NCBI RefSeq assembly: GCF_006335125.1
Contig: NZ_VDMO01000003.1
Coordinates: 186,001 to 250,000, forward strand
Source: Deinococcus radiopugnans ATCC 19172
GTDB lineage: Bacteria > Deinococcota > Deinococci > Deinococcales > Deinococcaceae
Direction: 5' to 3'
Length of the DNA stretch: 64,000 nt
Of this stretch, positions 32,633 to 45,801 are shown in pieces. Under the pieces are notes generated by a model. The model worked only from the letters and a program-made list of their open reading frames with translations. It ran no database searches and was not told where the DNA came from. The first letter of the stretch is position 1. The number at the start of each line of letters is the position of its first letter. A program made the position numbers and the translations under genes.

Positions 32633-32761
32633 ATGACTGAAATCAACATGACCGATGTTCCGAAGGCCCAACGCACAGGATTGCTCATCCCCGCAAATCG
32701 GAGTCATTTTGCTGAACCACGTCATACTGCCGCCTCTGACCTCGGATTCACCCTGGTCTAG
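32633..32761 (+). CDS. Small 42-residue protein upstream of the RIO kinase
   Basis: ATG 32633 to TAG 32761, beginning MTEINMTDVPKAQRTG and ending SDLGFTLV. AAAGGAGGTG ends 5 nt before the ATG and is one of the best ribosome binding sites in the window. TACGCT lies about 30 nt upstream. No signal peptide or Cys. The RIO kinase ATG lies 15 nt past the stop, so the two form an operon. It may be a real small protein or a leader that couples kinase translation. No homologue recognised. Confidence 0.6.
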   Translation: MTEINMTDVPKAQRTGLLIPANRSHFAEPRHTAASDLGFTLV

Positions 32762-32776
32762 AACGCCGAGGCACCC

Positions 32777-33661
32777 ATGAGCGCCCGCTGGCTCGACGCA
32801 GAGCTGGACGGCGCGGACGTTACGCCAGAGCGCCGCAGCAAGCCTAAAAAGAAGAAGCTGCTGGGCCGCCGCAAATTGGACGATCTGACGGCCGCTGACC
32901 CGGAGAACATTGCCGACGACACCATTCGCCGGCTGATCGACAGCGGACACATCACCGAAATTGTCGCCGAACTCAAGAGCGGCAAGGAGGCCACCGCCTA
33001 CGTGGCCCGTGGCCCGCGCGGCCCTGTGCTGGTCAAGCTGTACCGCGAACTGGAAGCGCGCAGTTTCAAGAACGACGCCGTGTACCGCGAGGGTCAGGTG
33101 GTGCTGGACGAACGCGCCGCCCGCGCCATGACGGGCCGCAGCCGCAAGGGGCTGGAAATGCTTCAGGGCATGTGGGTCAGCGCCGAGTACGCCCATCTGT
33201 GGACGCTGTGGCGGGCAGGGCTGAACGTGCCTGAACCGCTGGTCGGTCCCCTGCCCTTCGACTACGACGCCACCGTGCCCGCCGTGTTAATGCGGCTGAT
33301 CGGCACCGAGGACAGCGTGGCCCCGCGCCTGAGCGACGCTCGCCTGACCCCCGCCGAAGCGCAGAGCGCGTGGCAACAATCCGTGCAGGGCCTGGCCGAT
33401 CTGCTGCGGCTGGGCTACGCGCACGGCGACTACAGCACCTACAACCTGCTGTGGTGGGAGAACACCGTGATCATGATCGACTTTCCGCAACTGACCACCC
33501 GCCAGAACTCCAACTTCTCCGAACTGCTGCGCCGTGACGCCCAGAGCCTCGCCACCAGCTTCCGCAAACACGGCCTACAGACAGACGGCGAGACCACGTT
33601 GCGCGAGGTTCAGCGGCTGGCCCGCGGCAAGGGGCCGGAACCCCGGATCGTGCTGCCGTGA
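32777..33661 (+). CDS. RIO1-type serine protein kinase
   Basis: 294 residues. Basic Lys-rich start (residues about 20-35), then the kinase core: SGKEATAYVARGPRGPVLVKLY (ATP-binding loop and Lys), catalytic HGDYSTYNLLWW and metal-binding MIDFPQ. RIO kinases are atypical protein kinases or ATPases tied to ribosome assembly in archaea and eukaryotes. Bacterial roles are poorly defined. It ends in GTGA, overlapping the DinB gene start. Confidence 0.93.
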   Translation: MSARWLDAELDGADVTPERRSKPKKKKLLGRRKLDDLTAADPENIADDTIRRLIDSGHITEIVAELKSGKEATAYVARGPRGPVLVKLYRELEARSFKNDAVYREGQVVLDERAARAMTGRSRKGLEMLQGMWVSAEYAHLWTLWRAGLNVPEPLVGPLPFDYDATVPAVLMRLIGTEDSVAPRLSDARLTPAEAQSAWQQSVQGLADLLRLGYAHGDYSTYNLLWWENTVIMIDFPQLTTRQNSNFSELLRRDAQSLATSFRKHGLQTDGETTLREVQRLARGKGPEPRIVLP

Positions 33662-34182
33662 ATATCCCTGAAATCTCTGCCTACCTGAGCCGTGCCCGGC
33701 GTGACCTGTGGGCCGTGCTGGAAGGGGTGCCGGACGAGGTGCTGTCCAGGTCCATGTTGGACGGCCCGCGCTTTCACTGCATCAAGGACCTGATCCTGCA
33801 TATTCCTATGGTCGAGGACTCCTGGATTCACGAGGATTTCCTGCGCGACACCCCCATCTGGGCCGCGTATCCGGCCCTGGAGCAGGCGGGCGACGGCCCC
33901 TTTTTCGCAAAATTTCCTCTGGTCACCCTGCTGGACTACTGGAAAGCCGTGGAGGCCAGCACCCAGCGCTATCTCCCGGCCCTGTCTGCGCCCGAGCTGG
34001 GGCGCATGGTGACGCTGGGCGGTTCAGACGGCAAAGATGCTGCTGCGCTGGACGGCCTGGTGTGGCACGTCCTGATTCACGAGATGCGCCACACCGCCCA
34101 GATCGGCGTGATGCTGCGGATCTCGGGCATCAAGCCGCCGTTCCTGGACCTGCTGAACTATCTGCCGATCACGTCAAGGTAA
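33658..34182 (+). CDS. DinB family protein
   Basis: 174 residues from GTG 33658, overlapping the RIO kinase stop. Four-helix DinB pattern with metal His candidates in CIKDLILHIPMVEDSW and VLIHEMRHTAQIGVMLR. Members are metal-dependent thiol transferases or of unknown role; many Deinococcus genomes carry numerous copies. Co-translated with the kinase. Confidence 0.9.
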   Translation: MNIPEISAYLSRARRDLWAVLEGVPDEVLSRSMLDGPRFHCIKDLILHIPMVEDSWIHEDFLRDTPIWAAYPALEQAGDGPFFAKFPLVTLLDYWKAVEASTQRYLPALSAPELGRMVTLGGSDGKDAAALDGLVWHVLIHEMRHTAQIGVMLRISGIKPPFLDLLNYLPITSR

Positions 34183-34208
34183 GCAGCCGCGTTTTGAAAC
34201 GCCCGCTG

Positions 34209-34420
34209 ACCTCTGATACGGATTCCGTTTATTTCGTGTAGAAATCGGGACAGCTCCGATGTCCACACTCCACGTCCGGAGGGATGTTTTTCTCCTGCTC
34301 GCTGTCGTCATGGACAGACGCCCATGAGGACGCTCTTCCTCTGCTAGCGCAGCTCTGCGAGTCTCGCTCGGATTTCCAGGTGTTTTCAACACCTTTCAAT
34401 CGGAGTCCGTATGAAGAGGT
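34209..34420. repeat. MITE-like / small noncoding repeat with terminal inverted repeats
   Basis: Ends are ACCTCT-GATACGGATTCCG (34209-34227) and, reversed, ACCTCT-TCATACGGACTCCG (34401-34420). About 210 bp, no coding potential, with internal CTCCGATGTCC and CTGCTCGC segments. It resembles the dispersed small noncoding repeats described for Deinococcus genomes. Only one copy is seen in this window. No target-site duplication is clear. Confidence 0.6.
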
Positions 34421-34435
34421 GTGAAAGAAAACAGG

Positions 34436-34528
34436 ATGCTGGCCGAGAGTCGCGCCCCTGACCGTTTCGTTCCGGGCCGCTCGCTGGTGGCCGAAATGGA
34501 GGGACAGATCGCTGGGCACGTCATCTGA
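34436..34528 (+). pseudogene. GNAT acetyltransferase remnant
   Basis: A 30-codon open stretch reads RFVPGRSLVAEMEGQIAGHVI then TGA, the beta-2/beta-3 segment typical of GNAT proteins (R-x-SLVAE-x-G-x-IxGHV). It starts 16 nt after the end of the MITE-like repeat and no GNAT motif A follows. The rest of 34529-34735 shows nothing recognisable. It looks like a truncated gene associated with insertion of the repeat. Confidence 0.5.
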
Positions 34529-34741
34529 TGCCCGCCAAGCCCCGCGGCGACGAACAGAAGGCAGCGTGGCTCCAGCCTGGTCCGGGCCGCCTTTCCACCA
34601 GACAGGGCCGCCGCGATGGTCGGCCCGCCTGCGCCTGGCCTGGACAACCCAGAGGCTGTGTGGCTTTCATGGATTTTTGGGAGCCGCCATCTCCACCCAC
34701 TTTTTGGTCCGCTGCCCCTTTGAGTTCCCTATGATGTGGCC

Positions 34742-36601
34742 ATGAGAAATGCTCTTCTTCTGACGGCCCTGCTGCTCGGCACGGCCACCACGGCGCGGGC
34801 TGCGTCCCTTTCCGAGCAACTGCCTGCTGGAGCGCTGCTCACGCTGGAAACGAAGAATGCCGGCGGGGCCATTGACCGTTTTGCCGGTCTGCTGGTCTCT
34901 GCCGTGAATGATTTTGTGGGCGAGGGCCAGGGCGGCCAGATGATCGGCGGCTTTCAGCAGATCCTGAAAGGCTCGCTGGGGCAGGAGGCCGTGGCGGGCG
35001 TCTTCTCGGTGGGCCACGCGGGCGGCACCTTCTCGCCGGAACTGCTGGCCGTCACGCGTGTAGATAAATTGTCCGGCGAGTTCTTCTCCAGCCTGATGGC
35101 ACCTAAAAAAGGTGCGCGGGTGGGCAACTACACCTTCTCGCGGCAGGGCGACACCTTCGCCGGGATGGCGAACGGACTGGTCTACGTGTCCACCAACAAG
35201 GACCTGCTGATGGGCTACCTGGGCCGCCTGAGCGGCAAGACGGCCCCCCGCCTGATGAATTCGGTGGCCTACACCGTGCCTCAGCGGGCCGTGGGCCAGC
35301 AGGAACTGTCCCTCTTTGTCAACTTCTCGGCCACTGCCAAAGTCATTCGCGGCGCACTGGCCAGGACCATCAAGCTGCCGCGCCTGCTGTCGCCGCTCGT
35401 GGACGCGCTGGACACGCTGGGGCAGTACGCGGCGGGCTTTACCACCACCGCCGGGGGGCTGACCGCCGCCTCCGCGCACGCCGCCAACGCGCAGGGCAAG
35501 GACCAGCCGCTGTACCGCATCCTGACCGACAGCACCGACTTTGCGGTGCAGAACGTCATTCCTGCCGACGCCGAGAGCGTGGTGGCTTCCGCGTGCCATC
35601 CCGAATCCGGCGCGTACCTGGGGCGCTGGCTGACCCGCGTGGATCTGCTGGATCCGCTGGGGTTCCTGACCGACAGCCAACTGGCCAGCCATCTGGAGCG
35701 CTCCGCCCGCTATCTGGGCCACGAGTGCGCGCAGGTCACGCTGGCGGGCGGCATGAAATCGGGCCTGGACGCCAGCACCCCGCTGTCGGGCCTGGATTAC
35801 AGCGTCACTTACCGCCGCGTCGCGGACATGGACGCCGCCAGAGCGCAACTGCCCGAATACGCCGCCAGCATTAACGCGGCCATCGCGGGGGCCTCGGACA
35901 GTCTGAAGACCCTGCTCAAGGACGATACGCTGGGCGGTATGGGCCGCTCGATGCCCGGACGGATGGGCGCGGCGGCCGCGGTCGGCGGCGCGGCGGCGGA
36001 CAGCAGCCTGAAGATGGTGGACGACCTGCTGGGCAATCTCAAGATGGTCTACGCCTTCCGGGGCGAGTACCTGATCACCGCCTTCAGCCAGACGGCCCTG
36101 GACGCCGCCCTGGACGAGACGGCCCCGACGCTGGCCCAGGACGCGGGCTTTGTCGCCGCCGGCCTGAACATGAAGTTCTCCGCCGGATGGACCTACGTCC
36201 CGAATCCCGCCGACCTCAGCGGCGAGGAACTGTCGAGGGCCATCCTGAGCGGCATGGGCGGCGAAGGCATGGACACCGACATGGACGATCTGGAAGTGCC
36301 GGACACGGCAGAGGCGCCCGAGGCTCCCGCTGTGGCCCAGGTTCCGGCCACCCCCGGCCAGTCGGGCAAGGGCCGCCCGGCCGCCTCCCAGACGAACAGC
36401 ACTGATGAGATGGACGATATGGATCCCGACATGATGTTCGATGACGGGGGCCTGGGCGACGGCGAGATGATGTCGGGCATGATCGGCGGCGTCAGCGATC
36501 TGGCGGCCGATCTGATCAACCGTTACGACGGTCAGAGCAGTCAGAGCACGGTTCAGGGCAACGTGATCACCAGCAAGTCCAACGTGCTGTACCGCTGGTA
36601 A
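34742..36601 (+). CDS. Large secreted protein with Asp/Met-rich tail (DUF3352-like)
   Basis: 619 residues. Signal peptide MRNALLLTALLLGTATTARA, then a long alpha/beta extracytoplasmic region (LPAGALLTLETKNAGGAIDRFAGL; later DFAVQNVIPADAESVVASACHPES) with the character of DUF3352-type secreted proteins. Residues about 505-595 are unusual: low-complexity Asp, Met and Gly (MDTDMDDLEV, DEMDDMDPDMMFDDGG) separated by a Pro/Ala linker. Such stretches may bind cations (inference). TATGAT stands 6 nt before the ATG. Function unknown. Confidence 0.85.
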   Translation: MRNALLLTALLLGTATTARAASLSEQLPAGALLTLETKNAGGAIDRFAGLLVSAVNDFVGEGQGGQMIGGFQQILKGSLGQEAVAGVFSVGHAGGTFSPELLAVTRVDKLSGEFFSSLMAPKKGARVGNYTFSRQGDTFAGMANGLVYVSTNKDLLMGYLGRLSGKTAPRLMNSVAYTVPQRAVGQQELSLFVNFSATAKVIRGALARTIKLPRLLSPLVDALDTLGQYAAGFTTTAGGLTAASAHAANAQGKDQPLYRILTDSTDFAVQNVIPADAESVVASACHPESGAYLGRWLTRVDLLDPLGFLTDSQLASHLERSARYLGHECAQVTLAGGMKSGLDASTPLSGLDYSVTYRRVADMDAARAQLPEYAASINAAIAGASDSLKTLLKDDTLGGMGRSMPGRMGAAAAVGGAAADSSLKMVDDLLGNLKMVYAFRGEYLITAFSQTALDAALDETAPTLAQDAGFVAAGLNMKFSAGWTYVPNPADLSGEELSRAILSGMGGEGMDTDMDDLEVPDTAEAPEAPAVAQVPATPGQSGKGRPAASQTNSTDEMDDMDPDMMFDDGGLGDGEMMSGMIGGVSDLAADLINRYDGQSSQSTVQGNVITSKSNVLYRW

Positions 36602-36614
36602 GACGAGCATTCCA

Positions 36615-36651
36615 GCGCCCGTCCCGGCAGAACGTGAGCCGGGGCGGGCGC
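36615..36651. terminator. 14-bp hairpin after the secreted protein gene
   Basis: GCGCCCGTCCCGGC (36615-36628) and GCCGGGGCGGGCGC (36638-36651) pair with one G-U and a 9-nt loop, 14 nt after the stop. No T tract, but very stable. Confidence 0.6.
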
Positions 36652-36733
36652 CGCCGTGCGTCAGGGGTGGATAATAGGCAACCGGGCGGAGGGCCGCGCC
36701 ACGTGGCCTACGCTATACCGCATGCACCACACA

Positions 36734-36769
<36 letters not shown>

Positions 36770-36777
36770 GGAGAACC

Positions 36778-37962
<1,185 letters not shown>

Positions 37963-37969
37963 ACACGGC

Positions 37970-38494
37970 ATGACCTCCGTTTCGCGCGTCCTGGTTGCTG
38001 TGCTGTGGCTGTCCGGGCTGGCCCTGGCACAGGGACCTTCCGCTCCTGCACCGGTGATCAAAAACGGCGTGAGCTTCGTGATGGCGCAGGATCTGGTCAA
38101 GGTCAGCGTGCAGAACGGCGTCCGTGTGGAGGAGTTCATCCAGAGCCCCCGCGCCGTGCAGTCCGGCGACATTCTGCGCGAGGAAGTCACGGTGCGGAAC
38201 GTCAAGGGCAAGGCCATCGCGGGGGTGACGGTGGGGATTCCCATTCCGCGCGAAACCGTCTTCAGCGGCGGGGTCACCCCGGACAGCGGGCGCTGGACGG
38301 TGGCCTACAGCGTGGACGGTGGCCGAACCTACAGCCCGGAGCCGATGCGGGGCGTGACCGTTACCGAGAATGGGAAAGCCGTGACCCGCCAGCAGGCTGC
38401 GCCGCCCGAGAGCTACACCAGCGTGCGCTGGACGGTCACGGAACTCCGGAAGGACGAGACCCTCAGGCTGGGGTTCCGGGTTCGGGTCAAGTAG
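37970..38494 (+). CDS. Small secreted protein with DUF11-like beta-sandwich
   Basis: 174 residues. Signal peptide (VSRVLVAVLWLSGLALAQ) and a single immunoglobulin-like domain: SGDILREEVTVRNVKGKAIAGVTVGIPIPRET, WTVAYSVDGGRTYS and the ending KDETLRLGFRVRVK, as in DUF11/conserved-repeat surface proteins. It starts 7 nt after carA and is probably read through from it, though the functions look unrelated. Confidence 0.82.
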   Translation: MTSVSRVLVAVLWLSGLALAQGPSAPAPVIKNGVSFVMAQDLVKVSVQNGVRVEEFIQSPRAVQSGDILREEVTVRNVKGKAIAGVTVGIPIPRETVFSGGVTPDSGRWTVAYSVDGGRTYSPEPMRGVTVTENGKAVTRQQAAPPESYTSVRWTVTELRKDETLRLGFRVRVK

Positions 38495-38547
38495 GGGCGG
38501 CCCGCCTTCAGGTTTGGCTAAGCCCCAACCGGTGTGTTCTTACCGTC

Positions 38548-38576
38548 CACGCCGCAGCCGTGCATAAGACTGCGGC

Positions 38577-38586
<10 letters not shown>
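38548..38586 (+). terminator. Rho-independent terminator overlapping the photolyase start
   Basis: CACGCCGCAG (38548-38557) and CTGCGGCGTG (38570-38579) form a perfect 10-bp stem with a 12-nt loop, followed by CCTTTTT. It should end the carA transcript. Its right arm contains the GTG (38577) proposed as photolyase start. Confidence 0.85.
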
Positions 38587-41926
<3,340 letters not shown>

Positions 41927-41946
41927 CCGCCTGACCTTCCGGCCCT

Positions 41947-42618
41947 CTAGTCTCCCCGGGCAAACCGCCGTTCGAGCCGCCGTTGCACCACTTCTAGCGC
42001 GCTGCTCATGGCCCAGTAGATCAGCGCGGCGGCCAGATACGGGCCGAACGGCTCGAAGGTGCGGGCAATCACCAGTTGCGCGCTGCGCAGCAGTTCCACC
42101 ACGGTAATCACCGAGACCAGCGAGGTGTCCTTGACCAGCCCGATCAGGCTGTTGCCCAGGCTGGGCAGGGCCACCCTGGCCGCCTGCGGCAGGATGATCA
42201 GCCGCATGGTTTCCGCGCGGCTCAGGCCCAGGCTGTAGGCGGCCTCGTGCTGCCCTCTGGGAATGCTCAGGATGGCGGCGCGGATGGTCTCCGAGAGGTA
42301 GGCGGCGGCGTTGAGGGTCAGGGCCAGCACCCCGCCCACCACCGGGCTGAGGGTGATGCCAAAACTGGGCAGGCCGTAGTAGATCACGAAGATCTGCACC
42401 AGCAACGGCGTTCCCCGAATAAACGAGACGTACAGCGTCGCCAGCCCGCGCACCGGCCCCGGCGCGTACAGCCGCAGCAGCGTCACGATCAGCCCCAGCG
42501 GCAGGCCCAGCACCATCGCCGCCAGCGCAAACCCGATGGTCAGCCGCGCCCCGACGAGCAGCGCGGGCACCGACGCCCACGCACTTTGAAGGATCAGTTG
42601 AAATTGTTCGCTATCCAT
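41947..42618 (-). CDS. Amino-acid ABC transporter permease (HisM/GlnP type)
   Basis: 223 residues, about five membrane helices. Start of the domain LTIGFALAAMVLGLPLG; the ATPase-contacting loop is GQHEAAYSLGLSRAETMRLIILPQAARVALPSLGN. AAGGAG precedes the ATG. It forms the membrane channel for polar amino acids together with the binding protein gene upstream. No ATPase gene is nearby, so it must use one encoded elsewhere. Confidence 0.94.
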   Translation of the reverse strand: MDSEQFQLILQSAWASVPALLVGARLTIGFALAAMVLGLPLGLIVTLLRLYAPGPVRGLATLYVSFIRGTPLLVQIFVIYYGLPSFGITLSPVVGGVLALTLNAAAYLSETIRAAILSIPRGQHEAAYSLGLSRAETMRLIILPQAARVALPSLGNSLIGLVKDTSLVSVITVVELLRSAQLVIARTFEPFGPYLAAALIYWAMSSALEVVQRRLERRFARGD

Positions 42619-42753
42619 TCTGCTCCTTGGGGATGCGCTGTGGAATGGGGTCGGGGGTGGGGCGGTTGCCGTGGCGATCAGAGGGTTCGGCGCCCGCCTT
42701 CAATGCAAACCCCTCCCAGTCTGGCGGGAGGGGCCGACGTGCAGAGCGGAATC

Positions 42754-43530
42754 TCAGGGCTTGCTGACATCCTGGCCGAACCACTGCTGACCGATTTTAG
42801 CCATAGTGCCGTCGGCTTTCATGGCCTTGAGGGCCGCGTCGATGGCCGTCTTGAGCCCGGTGTTGGTTTTTTTCATCGCAATGCCCATGCTGTCCACCGA
42901 ACCGGCGTCGCCCACGCCCTTGATGGGCAGGCCCTGCGATTTGGCGAGATAGCCGATCAGCAGGCGGTCATTGTAGATGGCGTCCAGCCGGCCACTGGCG
43001 AGGTCCGCCAGGTATTCCGGGGTGCCGGGGTAGGTGACCACCGTGATGCCGCCCGCGTCGCGCAGGTCCTTCTCGAACACGGTGCCCAGCCCCACGCCTA
43101 CCCGCTTGCCCTTGAGGTCCGCCAGCGTCTTGTAGTCCTGCCCCTTGGTGCTGTGGACGGCAATCTGCGGGCGGCTGTAGACGTAGGCGTCACTGAACCC
43201 GATGCTCTTCTGGCGCTCCGCGGTGATGCCCACCTGATTGATGATCACGTCGTATTTGCCCGCCTGCAACCCCGCCAGGATGCCGCTCCACTCGGTCAGC
43301 ACGAACTCGGGCTTGAGGCCCAGCCTGGCGGCCAGGGCACGCGCCACGTCCACATCGAAGCCGGTCAGATTGCCCTTGTCGTCCTTGAAGGTGAACGGCG
43401 CGTAGGTGCCTTCCACGGCAATTTTCAGCACGCCCTTGGTCAGCGTGGGCGCGGGCTGCGCGTGCGAGGACGTGGCGGCGGCGAGCAGCAGGGCGGTGCC
43501 AAGAACCAGCGTGGGACGGAGTGCGCGCAT
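42754..43530 (-). CDS. Amino-acid ABC transporter substrate-binding protein
   Basis: 258 residues with signal peptide (LVLGTALLLAAATSSHA). Type II periplasmic-binding fold: LKIAVEGTYAPFTFKD, NLTGFDVDVARALAARLG, VIINQVGITAERQKSIGFS and GKRVGVGLGTVFEKDL. AAAGGAG precedes the ATG. Its mature part is strikingly similar to the product of 44825-45601, so the two arose by duplication. Confidence 0.95.
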   Translation of the reverse strand: MRALRPTLVLGTALLLAAATSSHAQPAPTLTKGVLKIAVEGTYAPFTFKDDKGNLTGFDVDVARALAARLGLKPEFVLTEWSGILAGLQAGKYDVIINQVGITAERQKSIGFSDAYVYSRPQIAVHSTKGQDYKTLADLKGKRVGVGLGTVFEKDLRDAGGITVVTYPGTPEYLADLASGRLDAIYNDRLLIGYLAKSQGLPIKGVGDAGSVDSMGIAMKKTNTGLKTAIDAALKAMKADGTMAKIGQQWFGQDVSKP

Positions 43531-43592
43531 AGGTGCTCCTTTGAAATGGTCAGGATGAGGGGCGGCGGGGATGGAATGAAAGGTGATTCACT

Positions 43593-44747
43593 CTACGCCC
43601 CCGCAGCGGCCGGTCCGCCCTGCGCTGTATCGACAGCCTGTGCGGGCAGGCCGAAGCGGGGCAACTGCCAGGGGTGCCCCTCGCCCAGCGCGTGCGCCGC
43701 CAGCAACTCGCCCAGCAACGGTGTGAACTTGAACCCGTGGCCCGAACACGGCGAGGCCAGCGTGATCTGCGGGCAGTCCGGGTGCGCGGCAAGGATGAAG
43801 TCGCCGCCGGGCGCGCGGGTAATCAGACAGGTGCTGCGTTCCATCACGGTGAGGGCTCCCGGCAGAAAGCGCCGCATAAAGGTATCGGAGGCCTCGCCCA
43901 CCTGCGCTGGCACCTCAAACGAGCGGTCATCACCACTGGTGATGGGACGCACCACATCCACGCCCAGTTTCACGCCGGGGAGGCCGAACACTGGAAAACC
44001 GTACGCCTGGAATTCATCGTGGGTGATGAACACCGGAAAACGTTCGGGCTGGAAGGCAGCCAGATCATCCGGGCGGTAAAAGCTGGAGGCCGCCAGCGTC
44101 ACGCTGAGTGAGGTCCGGAGCTGCGGCACCAGACGCGGCATCCACGCGCCCGCCGCCACGATCAGGTGGTCACAGGTCAGGGTGCCCGCGCCCGTCAGGA
44201 CGGCGGGTTGCCGCCCCGGCTCGATTTCCAGCGCCGCTACACCTTCCAAAACCTGCGCGCCGTGGTGGCGGGCCAGATCGGTCAGCACCCTCAACGTCAC
44301 ATCCGGGCTGACGATGCCCGCTTCCGGCGAATACACCGCCTCCCAGTCGGCAGGCACCCGCCACTGCGGGTAGCGCCGGGCCAGTTCGCGGCGGCTCAGG
44401 CGTTCGGGGGCCGCGTCGATGGCGGTCAGCGAGGTGTGAACGGCTTCCAGACTGGGCGTTCCGGCGGGACCGAGATCCAGTCCCCCGGTGCGCCAGTACA
44501 GCTGCTGTTCCGCCTCGCGTTCCAACGACCGCCAGGACTCCAGCGCCGCCCGTGCCAGTCCGGCGTAGTCCGGTTCCTCATACGCCAGCCGGAAAATGCG
44601 CGACGGCCCGAAGCTGGAGCCGCGCGTGTGCCCGATCTGGAACTGCTCCAGCAGCCGGACGTTCAGACCGCGCCGGGCCAGCGCGTACGCCGCCGCGCTC
44701 CCCGCCGCGCCCGCCCCGATAATCAGAACCTGGACATGCTGCCTCAT
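43593..44747 (-). CDS. FAD-dependent amine oxidoreductase (sarcosine oxidase / SolA-like)
   Basis: 384 residues. FAD-binding LIIGAGAAGSAAAYALARRGL at the N-terminus, flavin-linked features RGSSFGPSRIFRLAYEE and the C-terminal SPCSGHGFKFTPLLGELLA, as in monomeric sarcosine and N-methyltryptophan oxidases. TACACT stands 6 nt before ATG 44747. It lies between two genes for amino-acid binding proteins, suggesting oxidation of an imported N-methyl or secondary amino acid (inference). The usual covalent-flavin Cys is replaced: PCSGHGF contains a Cys two residues early, to be checked by alignment. Confidence 0.9.
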   Translation of the reverse strand: MRQHVQVLIIGAGAAGSAAAYALARRGLNVRLLEQFQIGHTRGSSFGPSRIFRLAYEEPDYAGLARAALESWRSLEREAEQQLYWRTGGLDLGPAGTPSLEAVHTSLTAIDAAPERLSRRELARRYPQWRVPADWEAVYSPEAGIVSPDVTLRVLTDLARHHGAQVLEGVAALEIEPGRQPAVLTGAGTLTCDHLIVAAGAWMPRLVPQLRTSLSVTLAASSFYRPDDLAAFQPERFPVFITHDEFQAYGFPVFGLPGVKLGVDVVRPITSGDDRSFEVPAQVGEASDTFMRRFLPGALTVMERSTCLITRAPGGDFILAAHPDCPQITLASPCSGHGFKFTPLLGELLAAHALGEGHPWQLPRFGLPAQAVDTAQGGPAAAGA

Positions 44748-44824
44748 CTGCTGAGTGTAGAGTCCGCCGTCAAGAGCAGCGTCGCCCGCGAAACTCAGGG
44801 CGACGCTGCTCAGTGGGCGGAATC

Positions 44825-45601
44825 TCAGGGCTTGCTGACGTCCTGCCCGAACCACTGCTGGCTGATCTTGGCGTAGGTGCCGTCGGCCTTGATCTGCGCC
44901 AGCGCCTTGTCCACTGCCGCCTTCAGGCCCGTGTTGGTCTTCTTCATCGCAATGCCCACCGATTCCGGCTGGCCGATCACGCCTGCGCCGCGCACCGGCA
45001 GGTTCTGGGACTTGATCAGGTAACCCACCAGCAGGCGGTCATTGTAGGCGGCGTCCAGCCGTCCGGCGGCCAGGTCTGCCATGTACTCGGGTGCGCCGGG
45101 GTAGGTGACCACGGTGATGCCGCCCGCGTCGCGCAGCTGCTTCTCAAAGTTGCTGCCCAGGCCCACGCCCACGCGCTTGCCCTTGAGGTCCGCCAGCGTC
45201 TTGGGCGCGAAGCTGCCCGCCTTCTTCACGATGATCTGCGGCGAGGAATACGCGTAGGGCGTGCTGAAGCCGATGCTCTTCTGGCGCTCGGGCGTAATGC
45301 CCACCTGGTTGACGATCACGTCGTACTTGCCCGCCTGGAGGCCGGCCAGCAGGCCGCTCCACTCGGTCAGCGCGAACTCGGGCTTGAGGCCCAGCTTGGC
45401 GGCCACCGCCTTGGCGATGTCCACGTCGAAGCCGGTCAGGTTGCCCTTGGCGTCGCGGTAGGTGAACGGCGCGTAGGTGCCTTCCATCCCGATTTTCAGC
45501 ACGCCCTGGGTTAGGGTCTGGGGCGTCTTGATGCTGGGGGAAGTGGCGGCAAGGCTGCCAGAGGCGAGAACGAGGGCGGACATTAAAAACAGGTGCTTCA
45601 T
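44825..45601 (-). CDS. Amino-acid ABC transporter substrate-binding protein (paralogue)
   Basis: 258 residues from ATG 45601 (MKHLFLMSALVLASGSLAA signal peptide) with AAGGAG upstream. Same fold and nearly the same motifs as 42754-43530: GMEGTYAPFTYRD, NLTGFDVDIAKAVAAKLG, VIVNQVGITPERQKSIGFS, and the shared ending QQWFGQDVSKP. It has no permease of its own in the window. The pair probably feeds the permease at 41947-42618 with different affinities or ligands. Confidence 0.94.
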   Translation of the reverse strand: MKHLFLMSALVLASGSLAATSPSIKTPQTLTQGVLKIGMEGTYAPFTYRDAKGNLTGFDVDIAKAVAAKLGLKPEFALTEWSGLLAGLQAGKYDVIVNQVGITPERQKSIGFSTPYAYSSPQIIVKKAGSFAPKTLADLKGKRVGVGLGSNFEKQLRDAGGITVVTYPGAPEYMADLAAGRLDAAYNDRLLVGYLIKSQNLPVRGAGVIGQPESVGIAMKKTNTGLKAAVDKALAQIKADGTYAKISQQWFGQDVSKP

Positions 45602-45801
45602 GGGGCTCCTTAGGGGTTGAGACTGAAAGTCAGATCGGATCGTCGCGGCTCTTTCCAATCGCTAAACCAGTTTATAAAACAGAGTAGAAGTAATTGTGAA
45701 CCTAACGGTGTGTGGGCTTGAGCAAACCATCATCTTTGGCCGCCTGTGGCATCTCGCCTTGCGGTACGGTTGCCCCGCCCCCGCCGTCCTATGCTCCCCG
45801 T

